A stretch of DNA of 64,000 nucleotides from positions 739,572-803,571 of the forward strand of contig OX388325.1 of NCBI GenBank assembly GCA_947579605.1, written 5' to 3'. Below are positions 10,650 through 21,834 of this stretch, piece by piece. The notes under the pieces are model-generated. The model saw only the letters and a program-made list of their open reading frames with translations, did not search any database and had not been told where the DNA came from. Position 1 is the first letter of the stretch, and each line of letters starts with the position of its first letter. Origin of the DNA: Athripsodes cinereus. Its lineage: Eukaryota; Arthropoda; Insecta; Trichoptera; Leptoceridae. The translations under genes were made by a program, and so were the position numbers.

Positions 10650-11214
10650 ATTAGTAAGCATATTATAAAAACTATACATATATAAATAACAATAAGTCGT
10701 ACAATATTTATATCATTTATATGATATACCAAACAAGTGCGTTTTCAATCGACTCTTGAACAGATCAAGAGACTGTGTCTTACGCACTGTGTCGACTGTG
10801 AACTACGACTGTGTCTTATTATTATTATTATTATAATTGCCCAACGAGAAGAAGAAGTATTGATGTTGATGTGCACAGAGGAATTTGTAATGTAACGATA
10901 ATATGCAAAAGGAATAAAATCAATAAATAAATAATAATAATAAACATGATACGGGAAAACTTCCAGAAAAAAGTGGAGGACAACGCAGTTAGTCTATTCG
11001 CTACTACGCGTGTGTGAGATGTCATAGTGGTGTAGACATATATATGCGTTTACCAATAAATTCAAATATCACTCACACCATAGACGTATTACTTCAAAGA
11101 CAAGACTTTTGAAATAAAATGTACTAAACTTCTATACTACAGCCTCACAACGGAACACTACACAGCTCTATCTCTATATACTTCTTTCTATTCATTTGTA
11201 TTTATACATTTTCT
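10650..11214. other. unclassified, AT-rich with short ATT/AAT runs
   Basis: No recognised element. An imperfect (ATT)n run lies near 10,820 and (AAT)n near 10,930. Confidence 0.35.
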
Positions 11215-11475
11215 TTAACACGCACTCCAATTTCTTAGACTCTTCCTTGAGATGTGATCTAAATGATCAAGCCACGTAGTTCTTAGTTAGACGACAGCGC
11301 TTCCTCACACCCCCTCTTTCAGATAGATTACATACTTTTCGTCATCTTTTCATCATCTATTTGTTCCACATGTTCTACTGTACATCGCAACTTATTCGCA
11401 CGCATTTTGTCCACAACACTCCTCTCGCATCCGCTCATTCTTCTAATTTCCTCATTCCTCGCTCTATCACGTAAT
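11215..11475 (-). pseudogene. RTE-like LINE fragment, family A, decayed
   Basis: The complement encodes 'RNEEIRRMSGCERSVVDKMR' then a frameshifted 'VEHVEQIDDEKMTKSM'. The 3' terminal sequence is missing or unrecognisable. Confidence 0.75.
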
Positions 11476-11536
11476 AAAAAAGTTGTATTGGGTCTTATCG
11501 AATATTTTTTCCATAATATATTATTTTGATAATACA

Positions 11537-11625
11537 GATAATACAGAGTACCCATAATACTCGGGACTTGGGACTTGGGACGGGACTAGCTCGGTCTGTG
11601 AATTGTCTGTACATGTTATGATGTC
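11537..11625 (+). mobile_element. SINE S2, 3' end only
   Basis: 'acccataata', a short GGGACTT triplication, then 'gggactagctcggtctgtga' and the S2 end. Confidence 0.7.
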
Positions 11626-11734
11626 AATCTTAAGGTCCAACGGTCGCGTTGGTCCAACGTTATAAAATTATTTAATGATTTGAATGTTCATGTTGATATT
11701 TTCCTAATAACATACAATATCTTTATCACCAGGA

Positions 11735-11890
11735 TAGAGACTCTCTTTTGTGTTTTTTTTCTCTGTCTCACTGTTTCTTTATGTTTTTTGAATTTGCTTT
11801 TCTTTTTTTCCATTTTTCTTGCTGAAATCGCCTTGGACAAAAGCTGTTATGGTCTCAGTGGAGGGTGACATTTTTGGAAAAATAATTATT
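11735..11890 (+). repeat. dispersed repeat U
   Basis: 'ctctgtctcactgttt', a pyrimidine-rich centre, 'aaaagctgttatggtctcag' and 'gggtgacatttttgg'. An inverted copy lies at 29,252. Class unknown; the asymmetric A/T-rich end suggests a retroposon. Confidence 0.5.
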
Positions 11891-12302
11891 ATATTATTAT
11901 AAATAGGAATACAATGTGCAATACTTAAGATAAGTGGAAGTGAATCAGCAAATGAGTCTATTGTTTGCATTCTGAACGAATCAGTACTAAGCTTGTGATC
12001 TATGCTTGTATATGTCGATGATTTACCTATACGGAGATTTTACGATGTGACCTTGTTTCCTTGTTTTGTGAAATAAATTGATTTGAAATGTTGTTGTCAT
12101 TGAGATGTTGATATATAAATAAATAAATAAATATAAATAAATGTCGCTTATCAAGAACGTAAAATGATCATTATACAAATAAATATAACTTATATTAATA
12201 ATAATTATTTCAATATTTTGGATCAGGAACGCAGAAGTCGTTTGGGTAAGACCTCAGATAGCAAATCATCTTTTAGACATTGTCGTAACAAAGTAATATT
12301 AC
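11891..12302. other. unclassified stretch
   Basis: Ends of short retroposon type ('gtgaaataaattgatttgaa' near 12,070, and (AAAT)n near 12,120) without an identifiable body. Confidence 0.35.
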
Positions 12303-12597
12303 TATACCCTCACGCCGTGTTCCAGAGAGAACGGAACGTGGTATAGATCCATCTCTACATTTGTTAAATTTCTCTACATTTATTACTATTTCTCATACAC
12401 ACACTTCTTACTCAACACACGACCTTGCTTGAGAATTTAATCTGCATCGTCAATTACATAAGATGCCCTTACTTTCTCATATTCCTTGGTTCAGATAAGT
12501 ACATCCTCTTTGTCATCACTTCATTATCTATTTGTTCCACATCGTAACAAACCATCGTAACTTATTTACACGCATTCTGTCCACAATACGCCTCTTG
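12303..12597 (-). pseudogene. RTE-like LINE 3' end, family A, decayed
   Basis: The family 3' end (GTGAGGGTATAG on the complement) is at the left. The internal matches 'catcgtaacttatttacacg' and 'cattctgtccacaat' are heavily frameshifted. It abuts family Q at 12,598. Confidence 0.75.
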
Positions 12598-12685
12598 AAA
12601 AGGTGTGAATAAACGTTTCATCAATAGTGATCACTAGCGATGACGGATGAAAGCAATTAATACCCGACATAATTTTGATGACAGG

Positions 12686-13287
12686 GGGTCTATTCTCCAA
12701 TCTCGATTGATGGATGTCGCAATCGAGATTTTATTACTTTCGATCGATTCCTTCAAAACCCTATTCTTGAAAGTCGTATACGACAAATGTCACACGATAT
12801 CATGCGAGAATTTGTCGAGTGGTGTTTTACTAATCGAGATGAATGTCACACCAATCGACATGTCAAAAATTGATAAAAATGACCGCCGTGAGTCACTCAA
12901 TGGTTGTTTACATTTTGCATACGGTATAAAAATAAAATAAAGTGATGCCGGATTTATAAAGTTTTTTAGTTTAAATAAAAATATAACGAAAAGTTTGATA
13001 TTGATTGTGACTCCTCATATAAAAGCGCCATCTTGTACGTCACGTGTCTCCCCACACGAAAGCGCCATCTCTTGAAAAATTGTATAAATAAATGTCATTT
13101 TTCGATGACCACATACAAAAACATACAAAAAGTGCGACGTTGCCGGTAGCTTCTCGAATGTCGACCGTTTAAATCTCGATTGGCGTCAAGAATAGGGTCG
13201 TAGACTGCCATTCGACTTTTCGTGCGAGATAATTAATCGACATATCTCACAGGTGACATTTATCAATCGAGATTGGAGAATAGGGCC
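12686..13287. mobile_element. 602 bp TIR DNA element in family Q
   Basis: Termini 'gggtctattctccaatctcg' and the complement of 'cgagattggagaatagggcc' form an inverted repeat of at least 20 bp with two mismatches. A 5 bp duplication ACAGG flanks it (12,681-12,685 and 13,288-13,292). The unoccupied site is visible in the other Q copy near 27,755 ('gatgaaaggtcc'). No transposase. The 97-codon frame inside is not coding-like. Confidence 0.8.
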
Positions 13288-13547
13288 ACAGGTCCCCTTT
13301 CACTAAAACGATCATAAACAAGTTTTATCCTATTATTTGTCTTATTCTCTATGAATATTAGTGTTGAATGTCAGAATCATATACAAAAGTATCATGCTGT
13401 CAAGAATTGTATTAATTTGTTTTCATTTTTAAAAAGTGTTGTTTTTCATTTTTTATTTACTTCATTATTTTTTTACGAAAATACGTCAAACTTCATACAA
13501 CATGACCGAGAGTGTTGACATGACAGTGAACGCATAGGAGGAACAAG

Positions 13548-13911
13548 TGTGATTAGACGTGTTCACTTTCGATGAACAGCTTTGACCCTGACACTCTGGA
13601 TGATCATCTAAAGTGAAACAATGTGAATGCTTCTTTAGTGTGTATAGACTTGTTTACTTTGGATGAAAAGGTTTGACCCTGACACTCTGGATGATCATCC
13701 AAAGTGAAGCAATATGAATGCTACTTTAGTGTGTATAGACTTGTTCACTTTGGATGAAAAGGTTCGACCCTGACACTCTGGATGATCATCTAAAGTGAAA
13801 CAATATGAATGCTACTTAAGTGTGTATAGACGTATTTACTTTTGACAAACAGCTTTGGTCCGCTGTCACTGTGAATGATCATCCAAAGTGAAGCAATCTG
13901 AATGCTACTTT
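13548..13911 (+). repeat. 4 x 91 bp tandem array
   Basis: The anchor 'tgtg.atagac' starts at 13,548, 13,639, 13,730 and 13,821, exactly 91 bp apart. Each unit holds 'actctggatgatcatc.aaa', a near-palindromic stretch around GATGATCATC. Outer units are more diverged than the middle two. Confidence 0.85.
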
Positions 13912-14102
13912 ATATAATTTAATGTTACGTCAATGTGTCTTTGTGAGATATTATCCTTATGAGAATGTGAGAAGTTTGATGTTACCTATATTGGTTGTGT
14001 GCCAAATGTTAATATGAAAAACGATGTATACGTCGCTCGCTTGTAACAACAACTTCATAAATCGAAAAATGCGAGATTTGAATTAAAGTTGCAAAAATAA
14101 TT

Positions 14103-14618
14103 TATGGACAGAATGAGCGTAAATTAGTTACGGTGGTTTGTACATGTTAAATGAATGAACGAGGAAAGAATGACAAAAAGGATATAAGAAGCAAATTAAT
14201 GTTTTATTTTTATTTATTTTTTGTTTGTTTTACGTATTCGTATTGATTGATTATTGTAAAAATATGTTTAAAACCTTACCAATTTAAAAGGCTAAAAGCC
14301 GTAGATGATAAAAATAAATAAATTGAAAACTGCACTCTTTACCGGCGCCCTCGAGACAGTCCAGGGACTGTTAAACGACGTCAAAACAAAATCATCATAT
14401 AATTATGTACTCGTCTGAAAGAAGGGGTGTGAGAAAGCGCGGGTGTCCGAAGTTTTCGGACACTAAAAGGAACCAACGTGCGTGTATGAGGAATTGTGTG
14501 AATGCAGAAGAAGCAAAAAAGTAGGTAGTTATGCAAAGATAGATCTATATGGCGTTCCGTTCTTTCTGCGCACCCCACTTGGAACATGGCGTGAGGGTAT
14601 AGTAGGTATAGTATACTG
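14103..14618 (+). pseudogene. RTE-like LINE 3' end, family A, inserted in the TIR element
   Basis: Left part encodes the 'RM.VN+L+W.VHV' region (14,103-14,187); right part resumes with 'SERRGVRKRG' at 14,403 and ends at 'gcgtgagggtatagtaggta'. The gap is filled by a CR1/L insertion. The right part also lacks the 'TTWLDHVDQ' segment. Confidence 0.8.
14188..14400 (+). mobile_element. CR1 3' end plus L tail inserted in LINE A
   Basis: 14,190-14,328 ends in a type L tail ('aaaaggctaaaagccgtaga', (AAAT)n); 14,329-14,396 is a CR1 G 3' end ('accggcgccctcgagaca', 'gactgttaaacgacgtc') with a CATCAT tail. ATATAA occurs at both junctions, a likely short target duplication. Confidence 0.65.
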
Positions 14619-15238
14619 TATTTTTCAGTATCTATTATTGTCTCCAATCCTCATTATCATAACTTTGTCGGTGCGAGAGAGATAGCACATGTGTCGTTAT
14701 TACGTCTTCATTATGCAAGTTTATCACTTGCAACTCAGCGGTGCATCATGTTGAGTTAGGTTTCTGTGTTGACGAAGAGAAAAGTTCTGTCTTCGCATGG
14801 ATATTGTATTATTTATGTTTAACACATTATTGTACAAAGGTAAGATAAGTACTGAATTTATTCATATTTTGCATTTAAATTGTATTATTTTGAGAAATGT
14901 CAATATTTAAAATAAATCATTTTTAACAATAACCAAAATTAAATTTATGAACAACGACATATTTAAAAATGACACATTTGAACAAAAACGTCACTTTTGC
15001 TACCTAGATTGTTTCAGATGACATTTTCTTAATTTATGAAACATTCTTTAAATAACACGGAAATATTTTTAATATAAAGAAGACATATTATCAATAGTAA
15101 TTATTATGTTAAAGTTATAGACCGTTATATTATTATTAATGCAAAATAAAATACAAAATATTTATTTGAAAATTTTAAACGTGTTTATTTAAAAATTGTA
15201 TTTTTCGAGATGTGCCACTGTTCTTGCAAGCGAGCGAT

Positions 15239-15596
15239 GTGTGCTTAGTTCAAGTGACAAGAAGGCCAAAATTCTTAAAGTGGACTTGAGTGTGTTTGTG
15301 TTAGATATATTAGATATATAATTATAATATTAATGAGTTAAATATTGTTAGTACAGATCGCCAAAATAAAATAATTTAATATATTACCTATATGAGACTG
15401 CTCATTGTTGTTGTTCTGTTTTATACTAGAGATGCAACTATTTGGTATTCTGTCTATTCGGTAACAATTTTTTACTATGCGGCTGTATACCGAATATTTA
15501 GTCTATTATTCGATGTTCAGCCGAATAGTTTAAATGTAAAACTGGAAGGAACTAATAGCTTTTATACTAATATTTTCTTCGTACTTCTTCTTCGCC
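15239..15596. other. unclassified, with hAT-like MITE remnant at 15,427-15,541
   Basis: 'tagagatgcaactatttgg' and repeated 'ccgaata' motifs resemble the better-bounded element at 39,010. The other end is not clear here. The rest shows nothing. Confidence 0.45.
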
Positions 15597-15957
15597 ATCG
15601 CGTTTATCCCATTTACTTGGGGTCAGCTCCAAATTTTCCGGTCCCCTACGTCCTCAGAGCGCAACTCTACCTCCTTCAGGTCCCTGGCAATTGTGGACAT
15701 CTAGGTGGTCACTGGTCTGCCTGGTCTTCTGGGTCCTACTTCTACTTTCATTGTCCTTTTGATCATATTACATATTTTCCTGTGGTAGTCTCAAGATGTG
15801 CCCGTACCATCTTAATCTGTTTTCAATTATTTTTTCTCCAATGGGAGCGACTTTGAAACTACCACGGATATGGGCATTTTTCACCCTATCCATCCTTGTT
15901 TCGCCACCAGCCCATCTGAGAATTTTCATCTCATTGGTATGTATAGTCTGGGTGTGA
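15597..15957 (-). pseudogene. RTE-like LINE 3' end, family O
   Basis: The complement encodes 'LRWAGGETRMDRVKNAHIRG', 'KVAPIGEKIIENRLRWYGHI' and, after frameshifts, 'PGRPVTTWMSTIARDLKEV'. These are the 'DR+RN..IRG...V.PI' and 'RLRW.GH' motifs of RTE-type C-termini. The partial family O copy at 24,306 matches its last third. Confidence 0.8.
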
Positions 15958-15962
15958 CTACA

Positions 15963-16025
15963 TATACCATCACGACATATCCCACAAGGGGGTAGCCAGC
16001 AGACCAGCTGCATATAATAAACGGG
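15963..16025 (-). mobile_element. SINE-like family E, 3' part
   Basis: 'ataccatcacgacatatccc' through 'accagctgcatataataaac', then truncated. Confidence 0.65.
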
Positions 16026-16165
16026 AAAGCTATCTTTATAATGATGATGTGCAAAAAAATGCATTTTTTTTATCTAAAGGTGAGTATACACTACTCACAA
16101 CTTACAAGAGATTCGCTTCATGAATGAATGAATTATCTATGACTATTTCTGGTCCTATACTATAG

Positions 16166-16681
16166 TATACTATACCCTCACGCCGTATCCCAAGTGGGGT
16201 AGGCAGAGAGAACGGAACGCCACACAGATCTATCTTTACACACTTCCTTCGCTTCCTCCACATTCATACAGTTTCTCATACACGCACGTTGATTCCTCTT
16301 ACTCAACACGCGGCCGTCCTTGAGAATTTGATCCACGTGATCAAGCCACGTGGTTCTCGGACGTCCGCGCTTCCTCACACCCTTTCTTTCAGACAAATAT
16401 ATCCTCTTTGTCAATCTTACTTCGTTCATTCGTTCAACGTGTCCAAACCACCGTAGTTTATTCACGCGCATTCTGTCCACAACACTCTTCTTGCATCCGC
16501 TCATTCTCCTAATATCCTCATTCTTCACTCTATCACGCAGCGTTTTACCAACCATTCTTCTCAACGATCTCATCTCCACTACATTTATTCCACTTTCGTC
16601 CTTCTTCAGCCACGTCCATGTCTCGCTTGCATACGTAAGTGACGGTACCAGAATGGTATTGTGCACCAGCATTTTAGCCTT
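16166..16681 (-). pseudogene. RTE-like LINE 3' end, family A, longest open copy
   Basis: The complement at 16,672-16,178 reads 164 codons with no interruption: 'LTYASETWTWLKKDESG', 'EMRSLRRMVGKTLRDRVKN', 'KLRWFGHVERMNEVRLTKR', 'GRPRTTWLDHVDQILKDGR' and 'NVEEAKEVCKDRSVWRS' before the stop, leading into the 3' end at 16,171. It is the connection and C-terminal tail of the RT protein, 5' truncated and without the catalytic domain, so it cannot be functional alone. Confidence 0.9.
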
Positions 16682-17112
16682 TTTCTGGTCCTTTGTACCT
16701 AATAACCATTATGGCGTCGCTAGGATTCCTGCCTTGCTGAATAGTCCTAACCTGCATTGTGCTGTCAACAGTCTTTCTTACAACAATATTCTTAGAAATC
16801 TTCTATACATATTTTCTCCACATCTTAAGGCGCAGAGAAACTGACAATATGGTAATAAAACTTTTTTTTTTTAATTTTAGATACAGCTTTTATACAAAAA
16901 ATAATCCATTTTATAGATAAATTGAAAAAAAAAACACAGTATGTATAGTTAACTTCCAAATGACTTTGTTAACATCGCTTACTAGTATCCGGAGACTCTC
17001 GACTCCATCATCAGGCGATTAGTAAAAAGTGAAATAAGATACAGAGACAAGCAGTATTAAGAGAAGCTCTTGAAAACCGGCTCACAAATCAATAAAGTCA
17101 ACAGTGGAATAA
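16682..17112. other. unclassified stretch
   Basis: No recognised repeat. The 3-frame region 16,700-16,840 may be the upstream flank of LINE A but does not match the family B thumb sequence. Confidence 0.3.
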
Positions 17113-17812
17113 TTTTTATACGCGGCGGCAGAATTGCCTTCCACACTTCTCAGCATTATACAACCAGATAAGTCTCCATATGATCAGTCATGGTCACACA
17201 AAAACTTAACAGTCTAATGCCGGGAAAAATTCACCTATCCAGATATACAGGATATCAAAGGATTAGGCTCAGAACGCGGGTTCAAAATACCAGCATTGTG
17301 CCTGAAATATCTGTGTTCAAAAACTTTTTTACAATATTACAAATGTTTATTATAATTGATTTTGAATTTTAATGTACAAATTAACCGGTAAATCTAATTT
17401 TTGTAAATTATTTATTAAAGATTTCGGAGTTACCCCTGTAGCTGACATGACTAAAGGTATTATATAAACGGATCTAGAATGCCAAATATATTTTGTTTCT
17501 CCTGCTAGTTCTGTATATTTACGTATTTTTTCTGCGACGGTTGTTTGTATATTATGTGTATTTGGGACAGCGATGTCTATTAGGTACGTTATTTTATTAC
17601 GTTTATCATGTAATACTAAATCGGGTCTATTATGATGTATTTGTCTATCTGTTATTATTGTTTTATCATAATAAAACCTGTAATTTTGATTTTCTAAAAC
17701 CGGTTCCGGGTTGTATTTATAATAAGGTATTACATTTTGTGAGTTTAATAGATTATGTTTAATTGCTAAATTTTGATGTATTATTTTTGCTATTCATGTA
17801 GTATTTTTTTTA
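17113..17812 (-). pseudogene. PD..D-endonuclease-type LINE C-terminus, family H
   Basis: The complement from about 17,808 to 17,282 reads 'AKIIHQNLAIK', 'YYKYNPEPVLENQNYRFYYD', 'HHNRPDLVLHDKRNKITYL', 'IDIAVPNTHNIQTTVAEKI' and 'MSATGVTPKSL'; after one frameshift it ends 'NIVKKFLNTDISGTMLVF' and a stop. RPD with a downstream ID resembles the PD-(D/E)XK endonuclease of R2/R4/NeSL-type LINEs; clade assignment is my inference. A second copy lies at 32,165. Confidence 0.75.
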
Positions 17813-18021
17813 TTAATAAATTATTTATATAGACTTCCACCAAGAACCATAGATCGATCAATAAACTTGATCTTGTATTGTTATCTGATATCTAAAAGAT
17901 ATCTCACAAGTTATATTATAATAAAACTCACTGATGATGGGTGTCTACTGGAGAGGCCTCTGAGTCAAATATTATTCATAGTGAAAGTAATACAGTGTTT
18001 TATTTTAAATTTATTTTAATT

Positions 18022-18327
18022 TAATATATAAAATTCTCGTATCACGGTGTTTGTTATCGTACTCCTCTGAAACGGCTGTTGATGAAGTTTTGTGTGATTA
18101 TCGAGTAGGTCTGAGAATCGGCCAACATCTATTTTTCTTACCCCTAATAAAAGTTAAGAGGAGTCCACGAGGAGAACAAATTTTTCTAATTTTATTTTTT
18201 TATGGTAAGGCATTAAAAATACATACAGCCCTAAATTTTTACCCTTCTACCATTAACCTCTGTTTTTAATATTAGTAATCTAGAAATAATGTATTTATGG
18301 CAAAACAACGCTTGCCGGGTCAGCTAG
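18022..18327 (+). mobile_element. Helitron-like element H1, short copy with both ends
   Basis: 5' 'atataaaattctcgtatcac', conserved 'aatcggccaacatctatttt', then 3' hairpin 'ggcaaaacaacgcttgcc' (18,299-18,316), an 11-base spacer and CTAG at 18,324-18,327. At 306 bp it is internally deleted relative to the copy at 5,162. It is followed by A rather than the usual T. Confidence 0.7.
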
Positions 18328-18750
18328 ATTTATTAAACTAAATGTATAGTTTTTCTAAAGTAAAAAGATTTGTATAAATAATACTGTTGTATTTTCTAGT
18401 TAATACAAAACGTTCGTGTACGTAAGAAGTTTGAATGATCAAAAAGTCAATCAAAACAAATTATGATTGGTGATTTCTATTGTCCATTACAATCCTATGA
18501 TTATATTATTAGACTCGACAACTGGAGCGTTTCCATAGTTACTTCAGTGGTAATGGTGGGTTTGAGGGGATGATTTTTGGTGTTTTCCCAAACCCCAGGG
18601 GGAGGTGATCCTTCAGGTTTACTTTAACACAACACACCCCCACCCCCGCACTATCAAATGCCCACTAAATACTCAGATAGATAGTTATTATTTTGCAGTA
18701 AGTATCATATTAATATATTAAACATAATATTGATTGTCATTTGTAATATA
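18328..18750. other. unclassified stretch
   Basis: C-rich run near 18,640; otherwise nothing recognised. Confidence 0.35.
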
Positions 18751-19030
18751 CTAGCTGACCCAGCGAACTTCGTACTGCCTAACAATCAATGAATGTTTAA
18801 TATTTTTAATATCTTTACAAACTCCCGTAATTGTCCAAGTGTGTCATCGTACAGTGAAAAAAATAAAATTCATTTATGTTGAACAATTATACATACCTAC
18901 TTAACTCAGATTTGTTTATAAATTATCTGCTGTACGTAATATACATATGTAGGTACTAATTTTTTTTTTAGGTAGATACCTTTTCATTTTAAATTTATAA
19001 AAAATCTTTCTCTTTCTTGCTCATGGTATG
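18751..19030 (-). mobile_element. Helitron-like element, group I, 3' part
   Basis: Ends on the minus strand with CTAG at 18,751-18,754, preceded by 'cgaagttcgctgggtcag'. The body contains 'ctcagatttgtttataaatt' and 'gtagatacctttt'. Group I shares the last 10 bases with H1 but has a different, weaker hairpin. Confidence 0.65.
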
Positions 19031-19056
19031 CGAAGCATTCTTCGATATTTTTTTTA

Positions 19057-19148
19057 TTTATTCTTTATGGATCATACAGTTATAACAATAAATATAACAA
19101 TTAATTACAGCAATGAGCAAACCAATCAAGATCCCTTTCTTACCAACT
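19057..19148 (-). mobile_element. LINE/SINE 3' end, family M
   Basis: (TTTA)-type tail followed by 'gagcaaaccaatcaagatcc' and 'tttcttaccaa', the complement of the M end at 39,495-39,668. Confidence 0.6.
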
Positions 19149-19980
19149 AATAAACAGAAAATTGAGGTTTTATTTAATAAAATAAAAAAATGAAGAAAAA
19201 AAAAAAAGTTAAAACATACCTACATACTTTGAAAATTTAAATAAATATAAAAATACATAAATATAAAATAGAATACATATTATTACAAACATAATATACA
19301 GAGTTTGAATAAATATATTTTAATAAATATACCTGAATAAAACTTAATTCGTAGGTACAAAAAAAATTTAAATGGAAATCATTAGTCAAACAATAGTGAA
19401 AAATAATAAAATGAGTCTATTATAGATACTTATAATAATAAAAAGTCAAAAGAAAATCGATGGTTTCAGGTCAAAACCTGTTATCTGCAAAAGAGCACAT
19501 TTCCAGGGGAGCAAAAACAAAGTTTTTTTTTTTAAATTGTGAAATCAAATTCAAGCAAACCTTAATAATTCTAAACTGTTTTTATATAACTTTTCCTATA
19601 CTATCCAGTAATCGAAGTTTGATGAAACGAAGAAATATACCTTTGGTAACTTATTCTGACATTTATACAAAATTTACTGAAATCGCAGATATCAAGTTTT
19701 GATCTAACACCATCGAAATGTCAGTTATGGTTTTTGTATTGAAAAAAGTATTGAAAAAAAAGTTAATGAAAGTCAATAAAAAAAACATAAAATTTTGTAT
19801 AAAATTAAATTCAAAAACATTATCTTTATTTAGTTTATTCTTCTTGCACATCATCGTTCATAATTATAACAAAATCAACAAAGCAGTTAACATAAAAAAA
19901 AATGTGATGATGTGCAGTGGCGAGTAGCATTACACTTTCACAGCATTACACAATACAGAAGCATTACACATACATACATA
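19149..19980. other. unclassified AT-rich stretch
   Basis: Open frames here are lysine/asparagine/phenylalanine-rich consequences of composition. A 'cttgcacatcatcgttcata' motif near 19,850 recurs near 4,617 and as its complement at 16,035, 44,700 and 59,580, so a short retroposon end is probable. Confidence 0.35.
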
Positions 19981-20324
19981 CATACATCCTCTTCCCCTTG
20001 TCCTAGTTGGGTCGGGGGCCCATTGCGCCTAGGTACTTCCTCCAGAGATCCCTGTCCACCGCTGCTTCCAGGACCTCTGGCCACTCCAAACCAAACCTTT
20101 CAACACACAAGTATGACACCTGCCCTTGCCAGCTTCTTCTAGGACGGCCTACCGGTCTTCTGCCCTCTCCCACAGCCTCCAAAGATCAAAGTGGTAGTCT
20201 GTCTTCTGGCATGCGGAGAACGTGACCCAGCCATCGCAACTGCGACCTCTCTAAATGCAGGAGTACCGGTTCTACCTTGAGAGCCTCACGAACATACGTA
20301 TTCCTTATACGGTCTCTCAATGAC
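19981..20324 (-). pseudogene. RTE-like LINE 3' end, family P
   Basis: The complement encodes 'DRIRNTYVREALKVEPVLLH', 'SQLRWLGHVLRMPEDR' and 'GRRPVGRPRRSW', then 'DLWRKYLGAMGPR'. Its tail is the (CATA)n run at 19,971-19,986. It abuts the SINE S1 tail. Confidence 0.85.
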
Positions 20325-20526
20325 ACAATTTTTTTTTTTTTAAAAAGATATATCTGGTTTTTTGTTATAAACCCAAATACAAACTTTTACACCTTTCACA
20401 CTAAGCTACTAAAAGCTTGTGTCGTGAAAGGGGAGTTTGCCGAGATTGCTGGGATCGAACCACGGACCCCTTGTTCACGAGGCCGAGACTCTACCTCCAG
20501 GCTACCGACGAACTCTAGGATTTGGA
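20325..20526 (-). mobile_element. tRNA-derived SINE S1, inverted copy
   Basis: Poly-T at the left is the A-tail; the complement of 'gggatcgaaccacgg' is a one-mismatch B box, and 'ctctacctccaggctacc' the A-box region. Confidence 0.8.
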
Positions 20527-20882
20527 AAGGGGAACAAATTATTTAGATGTGATTTACAGAGAATAGTTGAAGACCTTTTCTCCTTTACTGGAGATTCTGT
20601 GGGCTTAGCGCTGACATCTATATCTAATATATTTTGTGACATAAACATCAGTAAATAATAATAAATATTAGGCATGTATTTGTTGACGATGTTATCGGGT
20701 CGACCTTGTGTGGTGGATGGTGTACCTACCTGCCTACCTACCACCTACCTAACTGCCTACTCATCAAGGTAATACGTGTTTATTAACATTTAGATGGAAT
20801 TCAGGAAAAGCTCCTTGTAACAGGAAATAAAATCTAAAGCTCTCGTTACGATAAATAATGTTTATCATTATATAGAGATCGT

Positions 20883-21480
20883 CAATATTGGGCACTATAT
20901 GAGATGGTAGGCCCCACTGTTGTCAAATGTGAGATTTCATAGAAAAAGTAATATTCACGAAATTGTTGCCATATGTAGAGTTATTTTTTGGTCACCAGGT
21001 TTAATTATTTTTGAGCACTAAGTTTTTCGACACCAGCAAAGTTAACATTCGAGTTAGATTTTATTTTTGCCGGCAAAAATAAAATAAAACCAGCAAAAAT
21101 AAAATCTAAATCGAATACAAAGTTTAAGAAATTTGTATTGGAGTTAGATTTTATTTTTGCCTATTTTATTTTTGCCGGCAAAAATAAAATAAAACCGGCA
21201 AAATTAAAATCTAATTCGAATACAAATTTCCTAAAGTTTATATTCGAGGTAGATTTTATTTTTGCCTAAAATCTACTTCGAATACAAATTTCCTTAAGTT
21301 GATATTAGAATTAGATTTTATTTTTGCCGGTTTTATTTTATTTTTGCAAATAAAAAAAATTAAATATTTCGCCAAAAAATCCAAATAATATTATTGTAGC
21401 AACAATTTTCCTCCATAGAAAACTATATTTGACAGATATCTGACATTGGGGCCTACCATCTCAATGAGTTCCCAATATTG
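20883..21480. mobile_element. MITE family S, long form with AT-palindromic core
   Basis: Outer termini 'caatattggg.act' / complement of 'cccaatattg', then 'gagatggtaggcccca' on both arms. The core (21,050-21,350) repeats 'agattttatttttgcc' and its complement several times, forming nested hairpins. No transposase. Confidence 0.7.
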
Positions 21481-21834
21481 TACCTACTTCATATTTAGAA
21501 TGAGAAATAAACATCTTATTTAAATACCTACACATTTTAATTAATGTACAGTGGAACCTCTCATAACGAGTTTAATTCGTTCCAGACTCTTACTCGTTAA
21601 CTCGAAACATTTTTTTCTATAGAAATCAATGTAAAATACGATAATGCGTTCCACGTCGAAAGAATATTATGTATTCTTGGAGTACTCAATGATTTTTTTT
21701 TACTAACGTTTATTCAAATAAAATTACTTATAAAAGAGCGTAACAACTTGTAATACAATTTAGATTAGGAAAAAAACGTAACTAAATAAAAATATGAATT
21801 TATGATAAAGAATTAACCATTTTTAACTAGAAAA

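Larger units (their letters stand above)
12598..13911 (+). repeat. family Q repeat, interrupted and ending in a tandem array
   Basis: Shares two long blocks with 27,625-28,028: 'tagtgatcactagcgatgac' through 'cccgacataattttgatg', and 'tgtcttattctct' through 'gacatg.cagtgaa'. In this copy a 602 bp TIR element separates the blocks and four 91 bp units follow. No coding capacity seen. Class unknown. Confidence 0.65.
14033..15238 (+). mobile_element. TIR element with 'tcgctcgcttgtaa' termini, carrying a LINE
   Basis: Left terminus 'acgtcgctcgcttgtaacaa' matches the complement of the right terminus 'gttcttgcaagcgagcgatg'. A second, inverted copy at 52,700-53,265 lacks the LINE and so shows the original unoccupied sequence. 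Without the insertion the element would be about 690 bp. No transposase was recognised. Confidence 0.7.

Noticed and set aside
15392..15856. 154-codon + strand frame
   Set aside because: Antisense of LINE O plus a hAT-like MITE remnant.
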